From Nematostella vectensis (taxonomy: Eukaryota; Cnidaria; Anthozoa; Actiniaria; Edwardsiidae): a stretch of DNA of 64,000 nucleotides. The notes under the pieces were generated by a model. It searched no databases, had not been told where the DNA came from, and was given only the letters and a program-made list of their open reading frames with translations. A program made the position numbers and the translations under genes. Every line of letters starts with the position of its first letter. Positions within the stretch are counted from its first letter, which is position 1. Shown here one piece after another: positions 24,594 to 35,939 of the stretch. The stretch covers positions 2,046,001 through 2,110,000 of the forward strand of contig NC_064046.1 of the NCBI RefSeq assembly GCF_932526225.1. Direction: 5' to 3'.

Positions 24594-27500
24594 ATGGTTG
24601 ATCAAGGTGCCTTCCTGAGCCGGTTCCGGCCGCAGGATGTAGCAGTAATGGTAGCTCTTGTAGCAGCAGTGTTCTTGTTCCGAGCCCCAGACGAGCACAG
24701 TCTGAAGCCTGTTTGGCAGCTAGACCTTCACAGATCTAACGGTTCTCATCACAGGGATTTGCTGTATGTGTCCCCGTCTGGAAAACAAAGACAGATCAGA
24801 AATCACCTACTTAAAAAAAAGAAACACAAAAAAACAAGGGGAAGGGTGCAGACAAAGTCCTTTTCATTGTAGGATAATTCTACGCCCTCATATAAAACAC
24901 ACAGAATTTTTTTTTTTTTTATTGAACAGCCCCCTTTCTATCAGAATACCTATTTGGGTGGTCAAAAGAAATCAGAGCCTAACCTCTCTTCAACATCTCC
25001 ATTCCCCCTCTGGGATTTAATCGGCCAAATAACATCAAATACTGATGGCAATAAAAAAGCACAATTGGTTTCAGGGGTCGATCCAGGAGTTCACAAGAAG
25101 GGGGAACCAAAGTAAGGGTTTCAAAAGGGGGGAGGCTAGATTCATTGTCCTTCCGTATTTTTTTCTGATATAGATATTTTAAGCCAAATATCTGAAAAAG
25201 AGGGGGCCAGGGCAGGCTTGGCCCAACTCTAGATCCGCCCTTGAATTTACCTGGTTTTGATGTAAAGGGGCTCTTTATTTTTAATGGTTACTGTTTATGT
25301 TAGGTGGGTGACACATACATCTAGCTAATAACTGATGAATCCAGATTAGAATCATTTACTGCATTTCATACCATGGCAACATTTTTTGTTTCTCTACAGA
25401 CCAAAGCCAATCATTGTAGATTTGGATAATGATGGGACCAATGGTAAGAACTTTTGTAGAAAAAAAATTACCAGATAGGAATACTGTGAATGATTTTATG
25501 CCCCCTATCCAAAGTATGCCTCCTATGTAATTAACAAGCTTACAAGTTTGTAATGAATGCCCCTCTATAATAAACGCTTCCCTCTTTTTAATGCCCCCTA
25601 CCCTCCCTCCCAGCTTAAAAATAAAACGACATATGAATTTTGGTAATATAAATCAAATTTGATTAAGCTGAGTTTGGCTTCTTTTTGTCAAGAAATGCTT
25701 GCTACACAGGCTAGTTAACATTATCCTGACTGAAACTAGAGCTGCACTGCAGTTGGGTTTGTTATATTTTCATAGCTTGTAAGAAACAACCCTCTGTAAT
25801 AAAAGCCTCCTATCTATTGAAGCCCCCCTTGGACTATCAAAATTTAATAAATGCCCCAGCCGTTTATTAGATCATTTACGGTATATAACAAGATCAAAAG
25901 CAAAAGGATAATTTGCTCACCCTCTAGGAATAAATAAATGGCATGCCCATGACTCTCCTTGACAATTTTATGAAGTCCTTTTCCTATCTCTCCAATCATC
26001 CATGACAGATTATTTTTCCCAAATAAATATCAAATCATTACAGATGCTATTTATTACTGGAGAGGAGCCTGTTTATTTCCTTTGAAAAGCTCTTCACATG
26101 TTTTACACAGGTTCAAGACTGTGAATAACTTGTGAAAATCCTGTTAAAAATCTGTTGAAAAATTTGTGAATAATAATGGTTGAAAACCCAGTTTCGATAT
26201 TAACCCTAGAGCAATGGTATTCTTCTTACAAAAATACCCTTCTATTGGAACTTTATTCAGCACATGAAATAATAAGATCATTTTTTTCTTTCTCCTAACC
26301 GTGTTTCTTGCAAACTAAGAACTGGTGGTTGCAACAGCTGATGCCAAGGTCAAGGTCATGGTTTTTCCTGTCGAGGATTTCAGCAGTGAGAACATTCTCC
26401 CTCATCTACATATCAAGGTGATAAGAATACATAATTTATTTATATAGCAGCATATTATGCACTCTCCCTCATCTTTGAGTTGTAAACAATAAACTGTGTA
26501 GAACAGAGATCAACTCTAAACTGGAAAAAAACCTATTAAGTGGAAACATCTTAGGGTCCTGACCCCGTACGCAGTTCTGCTCAAGGTTAAACCAATCAGC
26601 TATCAAGCTATGATTTGGGGTTTGCATGGCGCAGATCTGCGCAGTTTGAGCCAATCAGACGTTATAGATCTCGGTCACATCAAGGAGGTGTTGACATACA
26701 AAAACCATACTACTCTGTATGACATAAATATCTGGTTATTACATGTCAACAGAGGTCAAAGCCTTTGTTAATTCTCAAACAAAAGGTAAAACAAAACATG
26801 CAACCATACAAATATCCATCTTTGGTCGCTTAACAGTAAACTCGGAATGATCAAGCCGGCTATAACGCGAAGCAACGCGAGTTGGAGTGCTTATCATTGC
26901 AAGTGGTCACAAGTCACAAAGCGCAGCCCTGCGCTCGCATTAGCCAATAATTATACAAGTATTCACTTCCTGTTGCGCAGGACTGCTCATGTATCAGCGA
27001 ATCCCATATTTAGCGTATTATCGGAACCCACGTGAACTGCTACCTAGCGCCTGGTTAATTAACCTGGTTAATCTACTCGGCTTAGTTTCGTATTTTAACT
27101 CAAACATATTGATTAAAAATAAACTTGTCACTTTATCCAGAGTACTTTTCAATTATCTGTTAAGGACTCGCATATTTTTGCCGCTTCGCGTTACTTTCAT
27201 TACGAGCCCGAAATTTCTCAAAATAAGCGAGTACTTAACAGATAATTGAGAAGTACTCTGGATATAGTGACACGTTTATTTTTAATCAACATGTTCCGAT
27301 GTTACGCTTAATACGGGATTCGCTGATACATGAGCAGTCCTGCGGTAAAGGAAGTGAATAATTGTATCATTATTGGCTAATGCAAGCGCAGGACTGCGCT
27401 TTGTGTCTTGTGACCACTTGCAATGATAAGCACTCCAACTCGCATTGCCTCGCGTTATAGCCGGCTTGATCATTCCGAGTTTACTGTTAAGCGACCAAAG

Positions 27501-30500
27501 ATGGATATTTGTATGGTTGCATGCGCATTTACAACGAAAGCAAAGTAACAAGTCCGCCGTGGCCGATTAAGGCTTGCCAAGCTTCCAGTTGAAATTGGAA
27601 AATAACGCAAGGACTCTTCTGGGATACAAGGTATTTAAAGAAATATCATAAACTCCGAGAATAAGGAAGGCATTATATTGGAGTTAATCGATTAACTCTA
27701 ACGAGGAGATACACGAAGGATGTTCCAGTATTTGAGGACACTGTTCTTAACGCGCCAAAACAATCCCGCCAAATTAGCACCCTTCAAGTAAGCTAAAAAT
27801 AATACACATATCAAACACAAAATGTATCAATTTGAGAATTTATAATAATAAAAGAAGACCTGTGGAAATAATGTCGCTCCTTTTTAGCTTATTGTATTTA
27901 GTCAAAGAAAGTGTTTTCGTTCAGACTTTCAGAGGTTTTGTTTTACCTTTTGTTTGAGAATTAACAAAGGCTTTGACCTCTGTTGACATGTAATAACCAG
28001 ATATTTATGTCATACAGAGTAGTCTGGTTATTGTATGTCAACACCTTGATGTGACCAAGATCTATAACGTCTGATTGGCTCAAACCGCGCAGATCTGCGC
28101 CATGCAAACCCCAAATCATAGCTCGGTAGCTGATTGGTTTAACCTTGAGCAGAACTGTGACGGGGTCAGGACCCTAAGATGTTTCAACTTAATAAGTTTT
28201 TTTCCAGTTTGGAGTTGATCTCTGTTGTAGGAGTTCTGTATATTTTCAGTTATTTACAGTTTGCCAACTTTTCGTTTTGTTAAGAATGTAGTAAATTGGC
28301 ATTAATTTTGCTGAGACTAAAAAATAGAAACAAAAATGATAATAATGAATATTCATTTGGCAGATTTTGTTTATTTTTATTTATTTATTTTATTTTTTAC
28401 ATTTACGGTGATGACGGCCCAGGGATGACGGCAAAAGAATAGGACTCAAGGTCCCTTACATGCTTAGCCTTATTGTCCTAATACACATTACTATCTCTAG
28501 ATATAAACTATATCTAGAAAGTATGATTGCCTGTAAAATGTGTACAGTATTAATATGCTAAACGTTATGAAAATTAACATATTTAAAATTCTGAATAATA
28601 GGCTGAATACTCACTTCTCTCTGAAGTGGAGCAATCCAATAGTGGTGTACTGCCTGTTGCTATGGCAGCAGGGTGTCAAGAGCATGTCATGGAAAGAGAC
28701 TGCAACCAGGTGAGGATGTGTATGCTGCTTAGAAAAGACAGGCACTGCTTAACTGATTTATTTATCACACACTTTTATTCTTTGACAGGTAATCGTTGTG
28801 GTGACAAGTGACTGGACAGTGCATTGCATGAGTAACTTTCTCAAGCCAATCTGGAAAACAAGCCTTCAATCAAAGGACCACCCACTCCAGCCAGAGCACA
28901 TCAGGTCAGGGAAAGGCAAAGTTTTCAGAACACTAAAAAATTGGCTCATAAATTGCTTTGGCATCTCTCCTCTTACAGTCTTCTTTCGATTTTATTCTTT
29001 CACTTTTCCCAAAATGTTTAGTGTGTGCGCCTAAAGAAAGAAACAGCAGTATCCTATATAATTAACTATGCTTGCAGAAAATTGTTTTGTATTTCAGGCC
29101 CGTACCCAGGATTTTTCTTGGGGAGGGGGAGGGGGTTTGCAAAAACTGAAAAAGTATACCCATTTTTTCCGAAGGGGGGGGGGGAGGGGTGGGGAGGGAG
29201 GGAATAAGTTCTCTGATAACATTCTGACCGTCCCTGAAAGAACAAAAAGGTTTTTTTTTATCCCTTTGCAGTATCTCCACAGGGCGTTTGTTGTCAGATT
29301 TGGCTACGGTCCAGAGTGATCTAGCTTATGCTTTATAGTTTTGTCTACAAATAGGATCTTCGGCCATTGTAGTGGGGTGCACACCCCCCCTCCTGGGTAC
29401 GGGCCTGTACTTTTATGATTTTTGCTGGTGATTGAGCAAAGTAAAATGTCTCTGTTGCAGACCCACTTCATATTTGACCTAAACAATAATCTCGTAACTA
29501 CTTGTTATTTCTGGTCACACATACAGATTGTTAGCCATTTTCTTCAAAGAAAACCTAACACTTATGTCTATAGGGAGGTAGCTGCCTTGGTTATTGGTCA
29601 GGTGAATTCAGGGTTGGTGATAGTTGGGGGAAGGACATCTGTACCTGCTACCTCCACAGAACACAATTTTGGGTAAATGGCTTCAACGTTTACTTCTAAA
29701 TATCCATAGAGTAAGGTTTGTATGATGTGAAATAATCAAGGTCAAGACTAGCTTTGTTATTCAGGTTTCACAATAAAACACAACTTCCTTTTTTGTATAG
29801 AAGACTCTGACAAAAGAGTGTTAAGGGAGTTGAGTAGCAATTTGAATATTTAAAATAGAATTACCCTGAAGAAAATCTTTTGGGGGGCAATTTTGGCCCT
29901 GAGAAATGAAGAATGATTTAGTAGAAACTACAATGGCTGTGACAACATAATTATGACTGAGACAAGCTGAGTGTTTGACAATTCATTGATCACAGGCATT
30001 GCCTGGTCTATTATGATTTCCGAACTCACAAATATTTACCTTGTTTGTATTCCAGCCATGTGTCAAAAATAGAATAGATAGAGAATAAGAGTTGTTTTAG
30101 AACTTTATAATATATTCATATATAAAAATTAACAATGATCATTACTGAGCTCAAATGCATTGTGCGACAGAAGTCATAAGGTCTGAGCTCGATGTCTGTG
30201 TTACGTGACTGCAGCATTTGCCTTGGTCTGCCTCAAGCACTTTTTCTTGCTTCATTTTTAGGCATGATCACACTGTGGAGACAGGGGTAGCAGGAGACCT
30301 AGTTCAAGAATTAGTCAACAAGCCGCGCATTCACCGTCCTGTCCAATCAAAAAAGGTCACATAGATAATTAAAAGAGGGCTGTGTGTTTTGTTGTTAAAT
30401 AGGATCATTAAATTTCTTTCAAATAGATTTAAAGATATACATAATTGTGTCAGCCTACTGTAAAACTTGATGTTGTTTTTATTATGACTGCAATAAGGTT

Positions 30501-33398
30501 TGATTTTTATTTTATTCCTATCCTATTTCATTTTATTTAGGCTGCATCAAATGAGGCGGACCACTTTTCAACCTATGCTCTAGACAGCTGGACTGGACAG
30601 ATAAGATGGCGCCATGAACCAGGGGACTTTGTCACTAATCAGACAGCTAGAGAGGTGAGAAAAATTCATGACGGAAAAGGAACTTGTATCTGGTCTCAAC
30701 CTCAAAACCTTAATATATGATTAAATTTTATTCATTAAAATTACATCACTAAAAATGTAGGAACCACAGGACAGATCTATTTGTTTATGAAAACTATATT
30801 TAAATATTTCATGCCCTCGATTGTCTCTCCCTATGTGAGGCATCATTTTGCTAAAAAGGTTCGTGGTTCTATAGAACGCATGGAACCGACCCTGGATCAG
30901 GAACTCAAGACTTTACTCAAACCAGTCAGGCGCGTACCCAGGATTGGCTGAAGGGGGTGCGCAGTCATAGGTATCATATGGAAAAAGCATAGTACTTGAA
31001 GATTCCTTAACAAGAAATGCACGCACTCTGTGCTCCCCCTGTTTACACACCTGCCAGTATATGTTGTGAAGGGGAAAAACATTTTTAGATAAGGGCTTGT
31101 AAAGTCAATCCTATATAATATGATATGATGTCACTTCGCAGGAACTTTTGTCAGCGTATCACTTCAAACTTGCTCTTCACTCAAACCAGTACCATGCGGG
31201 GGAGGTACGGTGGGAGCAATACCAAGCTTCAGTACTACGCTCCCTACCCCTGAGGTGGGCGCATCCCAGTGATACTAACATGAAAATAGCAGACTTCAGG
31301 AAAGGCAAAACCGGAAGTCAAATATCGGAAGTAAAAAAGAAATCCTGGCTGGATTTGGGGTTTACTGATCTCACATCCGATACCAAAGGGACCAAAAATA
31401 GAACTCAAGGGAACGCCATAGTGATTCAGAGTCATACGGGTCTCGAAGTGCTCAACATCCAATCAGGGCAGCCGCTTTGCCGTTACGTACACACCCAAGA
31501 ACTGACCACCGCCGGGGACCTCAATGGTGATGACGTCATTGACCACGTGAGCATGCACTTCAGCGCCCACCAGCTGTTCCCTACTGATCTCCCATCATGC
31601 TCTGCAATCGCGCGGTCGGGTTCCCGCGTGTTGTTCACTGGTCCAGTATGTGCGTCAGGCTCGTTGTTTGACTGGTCCTCAGGCGAGCCGCACGAAGTGG
31701 AGCCTCTTCTTGTGGCACCCTTACTTGTACCCAGTCCTCCTCATCGCACCGGTCTGTTTCGTCACGTGATGGGTCACAACCTGCGCCAACGGTCTCGTGC
31801 TGAAATGGACGCGGTATTTCTTGTGAGTACTGGAAAGCTGACGAGCTACGGGCCGCACGGCGAACAGAACTGGCAGGTACGCATGCGCCTACATCCCCCC
31901 AGCTCCACCACGCTTTTCCCCTACTCCATGTCGTCACGCTGCCTCCCCCTATTTCTTCACACTATCCCCTAATACTATCTTGTCTCATGTTATCTCATAA
32001 TTGTATGTTATCACGTTATTCTTCTATTCTATGTTGTCACGCTATCCCCTTATTTTATATTGTCACGCTATTTTACTATTGTATGTTGTCACGTCATCCC
32101 TATATTCCATGTTGTCACGCTGTCCCTTTATTCTAAATTGTCCAATTAACTTCCTATTCAGGTAACGGTGGAAGGTGCGTGGGCAAAACACGTGCGCCCT
32201 GACGAGCACGGCGAGTGGACGAGCGAGAATGGGGACCAGCGCTTCTTCCCATCCCTTCAGAGCATGCGCGTCAATGCCGACGAGGAAGAAGAGGTTTGAT
32301 GACTTCTGTTTTATTCAAGGCACAAATCTTCTTTTAGAACATCGGTTTGGGTAGTACCATACTACATTTAGTTTTCGCGAGTTTTGAAAGGCGTTATTTT
32401 GTGACATTTCTTTCGCGTTTTGTAAAACCAAAATTTCGGAGCTAACTTTAAGTAGTAACTAATAATACCTATTTCTTCCCAGTTCAACAAAACTTAGGCG
32501 CCACCTGCAAATGTTGGAAGAAACTTGCCTATTAACACGTTCTTTCTTTTTGTATTTATGTATTTTTCATGTCAATTTCTTGATACCATAAGGAGCTCCA
32601 TTTTTGCGAAATTAAAGTCGCATTTAATGAGTAATACCTTATTGAAAAAGCATCGTTTCCATCGGCTGATTTTGGGAAATTAAAGTAATTATTTTCGATT
32701 GAATTTGGTAAATAAAGTGTAAAGCTTTACTTAAAGATGCATATTACACAAAACTTATCTTTCAAACTAAGAAAAAAATCATAGGTTTGCCTCACAAAAA
32801 AGCCATATGATATTCCATTATTGCAGTTCCGGTGCCATTATGTATCATACTTTCCTTGTAGTCTGCAGTGCTAGTCAGCGGTTGGTACCACATCTCATTG
32901 GTTTCACTGGTCGATGGCACTATCATGGCTTCCCACTCGTTGCCATGTCAACCCGTAGCTCCTGTTGTGAATGGGGACTTCACTAATGACGGCTTGACTG
33001 ACGTCGTTGTACAGTGCAGTCAGAGGTAATAATAGCAACTGATTATTGTGAATTGACCATTTGATATTTGAAGGGCAGGGGGGTTTGTTATACAGGATTT
33101 TAAGGCAAAGTATAGTGGTTTAGTGAATTTTAGTGTTTTTCTTTTCACTTGGTTTGAAGGTCATATTTCCTCGATCACACTTAATGTGCTCCCGATTTTC
33201 TCGTTCACCACCACCCCCCTCTTATCCTTATCTAGTCAACACTGCATTTATTACCAAACGTCCAACTTCAGTTATCTTGGCTTCGCCTTGGAACGACGCC
33301 CGGGCTACCTGTGGACGGCAATATGGGTGGTCAGCGGCCTCGTCGTTGCGTTACTGACCCTAGGATGCATGCGATTTGTGGAGGAAGAACTACTATAA
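24594..33398 (+). CDS. FG-GAP repeat membrane protein, NERD1-like
   Basis: Exons: 24594-24763, 25400-25443, 26320-26417, 28602-28709, 28789-28904, 29574-29672, 30262-30355, 30541-30654, 31142-31876, 32162-32293, 32862-33025, 33272-33398; total 2001 bp, 666 residues. It shows a hydrophobic N-terminal segment (about 15-30, signal or anchor), three FG-GAP calcium-type loops (VDLDNDGTN at 63-71, GDLNGDDVIDHV from about 406, GDFTNDGLTDVV from about 608) and one C-terminal transmembrane helix (about 639-661) with a short cytoplasmic tail. The order and spacing of VVVTSDWTVHCM, GLVIVGGR, VLRSLPLRWAHPSDT and the final loop before the helix match Arabidopsis NERD1 (At3g51050), a membrane FG-GAP protein of root growth. 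Its role in animals is unknown to me. Intron 3 contains a 1.7-kb foldback element. A poly(A) signal candidate, ATTAAA, lies at 33604. Confidence 0.9.
25073..25246. mobile_element. Short inverted-repeat element in NERD1-like intron 1
   Basis: AGGGGTCGATCCAGGAGTT on the left and AACTCTAGATCCGCCCTT on the right are imperfect inverses. G-rich interior, no ORF. Confidence 0.55.
26504..28226. mobile_element. 1.7-kb foldback element in NERD1-like intron 3
   Basis: The left arm 26504-27165 and right arm 27234-28226 are inverted copies; the loop is 68 nt. The right arm carries a 413-bp extra segment (27523-27935) interrupting the match at TTTGTATGGTTGCAT. Short open frames in both arms mirror each other and resemble no protein I know. 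The arms are similar but not identical, so it is older than the Penelope insertion. Confidence 0.9.
29095..29407. mobile_element. 313-bp element with CAGGCCCGTACCCAGGA termini
   Basis: Perfect inverted termini CAGGCCCGTACCCAGGA and TCCTGGGTACGGGCCTG; G-rich on the left, C-rich on the right. NERD1-like intron 5. No ORF. Confidence 0.85.
30928..31075. mobile_element. Partial relative of the CCCGTACCCAGGA element
   Basis: AGGCGCGTACCCAGGATTGG start with no matching right terminus. NERD1-like intron 8. Confidence 0.5.
31917..32140. repeat. ~30-bp degenerate minisatellite in NERD1-like intron 9
   Basis: About six copies of TATTCTATGTTGTCACGCTA with variants. Confidence 0.8.
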
Positions 33399-34114
33399 AT
33401 CACCAATAGGAGTTGAGTATTTGGAGAGCTGCGACCAAAAAGAGCCCAGGGAGTCAAGGTAGCCTAACGATGAAGTGTCACACAACGCGTCACGCACCAC
33501 ACGTTATTTATAAAAATCATCCGTTCAATTTGACCGGGGTTGATATATTAGAGCCTGTGTAGCAATTATTTTTAACCATCAAAGTTGTAAATACAGGTAA
33601 ATATTAAATCTTGGAGTTGTGTGAGAGAAGTCTCACAACTCCCTGGTTAAATGTAGTCAAAGAAGTACTCATAGATAACAACAGGGATCGTCAGTGTAGT
33701 ACATACAAAGTTCGTTGCATTGTTTATTTGTTGAATGGGTTATGTTGGATGTTTTACTGTTCAAAGTACCAGTGCGAGCAAAACAAGGACGCAGGATGAG
33801 ATAACACGCTGCTCTCTTCCATATTAAATGCATTGGTTGTCCTTACATTGCCGGTGCAAATGACGAAATACAAAGAGAAAATAACAGTTCTACTAACAAA
33901 CATATTAAGCTCTTAAAAACTTTGATAAGTCATGTGATTAGTTTATTTAATATCTTTATTTTTGCAATTGATTAATAAACAATGAGAAGCTGTCAGTCTT
34001 ATAAATGCCATCCTAGCTCATTTTGTCATTCGCCATTTGCACTAACCACGTTTTATTAAAAAAATAGGCGTATATAGTATTCGCTCTGTACCATCTTCGC
34101 ATCTTGCCCAGGCT
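33399..34114. other. Intergenic, 3' flank of the NERD1-like gene
   Basis: No gene seen. ATTAAA at 33604-33609 and AATAAA at about 33974 are candidate plus-strand poly(A) signals. Confidence 0.6.
34052..34057 (-). terminator. Candidate poly(A) signal AATAAA
   Basis: AATAAA on the minus strand, 58 nt after the stop of the small secreted ORF at 34115-34474. The spacing fits a real 3' end, but the hexamer is common in AT-rich DNA. Confidence 0.35.
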
Positions 34115-34474
34115 CTACGCGGCAAAGCTAATACAGATTACATCTACTGATATTGCGAAAGCCGCTTGAATGCCAGGCGTTCTGTCAATAAGGGTGGTAA
34201 TCGTTGTTTTGCTGGATATTGGCTTTCGCGTCCACCTCATTTGGGAAGGCGGTCCAGTCAGGGAGCCTATTGTCTTGCGCACAATTCCTGTCATCTTTCC
34301 ATGAACACCAATACTCCTCCCCAACACAGTGCTTTCACAGGGTTCTAATGCGTCTTTTGTCCCGGTACGTAATATTGTCAGTGCTCCATACTCCAGCTTG
34401 ATCTGTGCTCTGGCATGCGTTACCATGAGAACACACAGGAGAGCAAAACCAGGCATCAAACAAATTTGATGCAT
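34115..34474 (-). CDS. Candidate small secreted protein, 119 residues
   Basis: Single-exon ORF starting with ATG. Residues 1-24 look like a signal peptide: a hydrophobic core PGFALLCVLMV, then THARAQ with a plausible cleavage site after Ala. The mature part is basic, has only two cysteines (one in EPCES, one near the end) and no family I recognise. An AATAAA lies 58 nt downstream on the same strand. It sits alone in a gene-poor stretch, so it could be a lineage-restricted gene, an exon of a longer gene, or chance. Confidence 0.35.
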   Translation of the reverse strand: MHQICLMPGFALLCVLMVTHARAQIKLEYGALTILRTGTKDALEPCESTVLGRSIGVHGKMTGIVRKTIGSLTGPPSQMRWTRKPISSKTTITTLIDRTPGIQAAFAISVDVICISFAA

Positions 34475-35840
34475 TCGAAGAAATGGTAGTAGCTTTTAAA
34501 ATGCTTTTTGCACAAACCTACAAATTTGACTGTTCCTTTTTTTTTTTAACTTCAATGTCACTATATCTGGGATATTTACTGAAGCATATGCGAGCTTGGT
34601 GGTGTACTGCATAAAAGAATACTTTGAAATCATTTAGTGCCAATTGGCAAATATTTTTTTAGTAAAGCATGGAACTTATTTAGACCAGCAATCCATTTTA
34701 GTTAGTCGAGCAAGAAAATAATTATCGATCATTAGCGTAAGTCTATTTTGTGTAAATGGTGGACTCCGGATGACTTGTTTCTAAAACAAAGCCACAAAAC
34801 ATCCCTGATTTCTTTGTTTGTTCTTGGACTGTTTTCTCGTAACTACCCCCTTCCTTCCCAAATATGCTTCGAAAACTCTTAAACATCGGCTGCAATATCC
34901 CCTGTATATTCCCTCTGTACATCTCAGCAGAATCTAATGTCCTTTATTATTCTGAAAAGGTTGTTGTTAGGATTCTTCATGCGTGTCTTATATTAGCTGT
35001 ATGCTACGCATCCTAACACTCGAAGGCGGACCAGCAACTTCAATGAGCTTTGTCTTAACTCAAAAGAGCTTGTTTTGCGCACTTTGGGTTTTCCCTGGGG
35101 GGAGTCAGGGCCATAAGCCATATTAAGCATAAGATAACAAAAGGACATGCGAAAGGACATGCGTTTGGATGAATCAATTCATATAAGTAATTTGGCAACG
35201 CTTTTTATTGCTAACTTGGATACTATATCGTTAATGCAATCCCAAAAATAGGAAAATAAATCAACAACGTTGAAATAATATGCTTTATGCCTTGAAAACA
35301 GAGTAGTTTGGCCGATGTTTCGAGCGTTAGTCCGTCGGAGCAAAAGCGCGCGCGAAAGAGCTAAAGCGTTTCCATTTACAGTAAGAGCCGAAACGCATTA
35401 TTTTAAAGACTATGACTGGTTTGTGATACCAATGCTGTAACGCAGAATTTATTGAAATTTAGCTTTGCTAGTCTACCAAATTCATCGGATACTGATTGTT
35501 TCTAGCAAAAGACTTTTTTTTTGGCGTTCCTCATTCAGCCGATGGATCTATTTTTCACCCCTCTTCTGCTTCTATGCGGTCATGCACGTTTCGTGCCCCA
35601 GTTATCTCTTCTTTCCGTAAGATTTGCACGACTTTGACTTATTCAGCTCTTGCTAATCTGTGCACATTCTCCACTGCAGTATATCTATACTACGCCTAGC
35701 TATAAGTATCCACTTTCGCCTTGCACTAATCTTTTAAGCCTCCACTTCCAAGGCTCAAACTTCCAATAGACTACTTTTTTGTCACGGATAGTACCTTTTG
35801 TCTTTGCCTTTGCGCATTTTCACTTATGTCTCGAGCTATT

Positions 35841-35939
35841 CTACCCTAGGTACCAGAGCCTCTAGACTTCTCTCGTCCAGGCATTTTGGCTGAGCGTCAC
35901 TGGACGAGAGAAGTCTGGAGGCTCTGGTACCCAGGGTAG
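35841..35939. repeat. Near-perfect 40-bp-arm hairpin
   Basis: Arms 35841-35880 and 35900-35939 are complementary over 40 nt with two differences (one mismatch, one wobble in RNA) around a 19-nt loop. It could be a tiny foldback transposon or a small-RNA precursor; there is no further evidence for either. Confidence 0.85.

Noticed and set aside
27282-27551. ORFs in the 1.7-kb foldback (mirrored at 26847-27035)
   Set aside because: The same sequence appears in both arms on opposite strands and resembles no transposase; an effect of the inverted repeat.
29068-29319. Glycine-rich ORF
   Set aside because: Falls entirely within the CAGGCCCGTACCCAGGA transposable element.
29461-29494. Extra exon candidate in the NERD1-like gene after TTGCAG
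   Set aside because: Exons 5 and 6 already join in phase and match the family without a gap.
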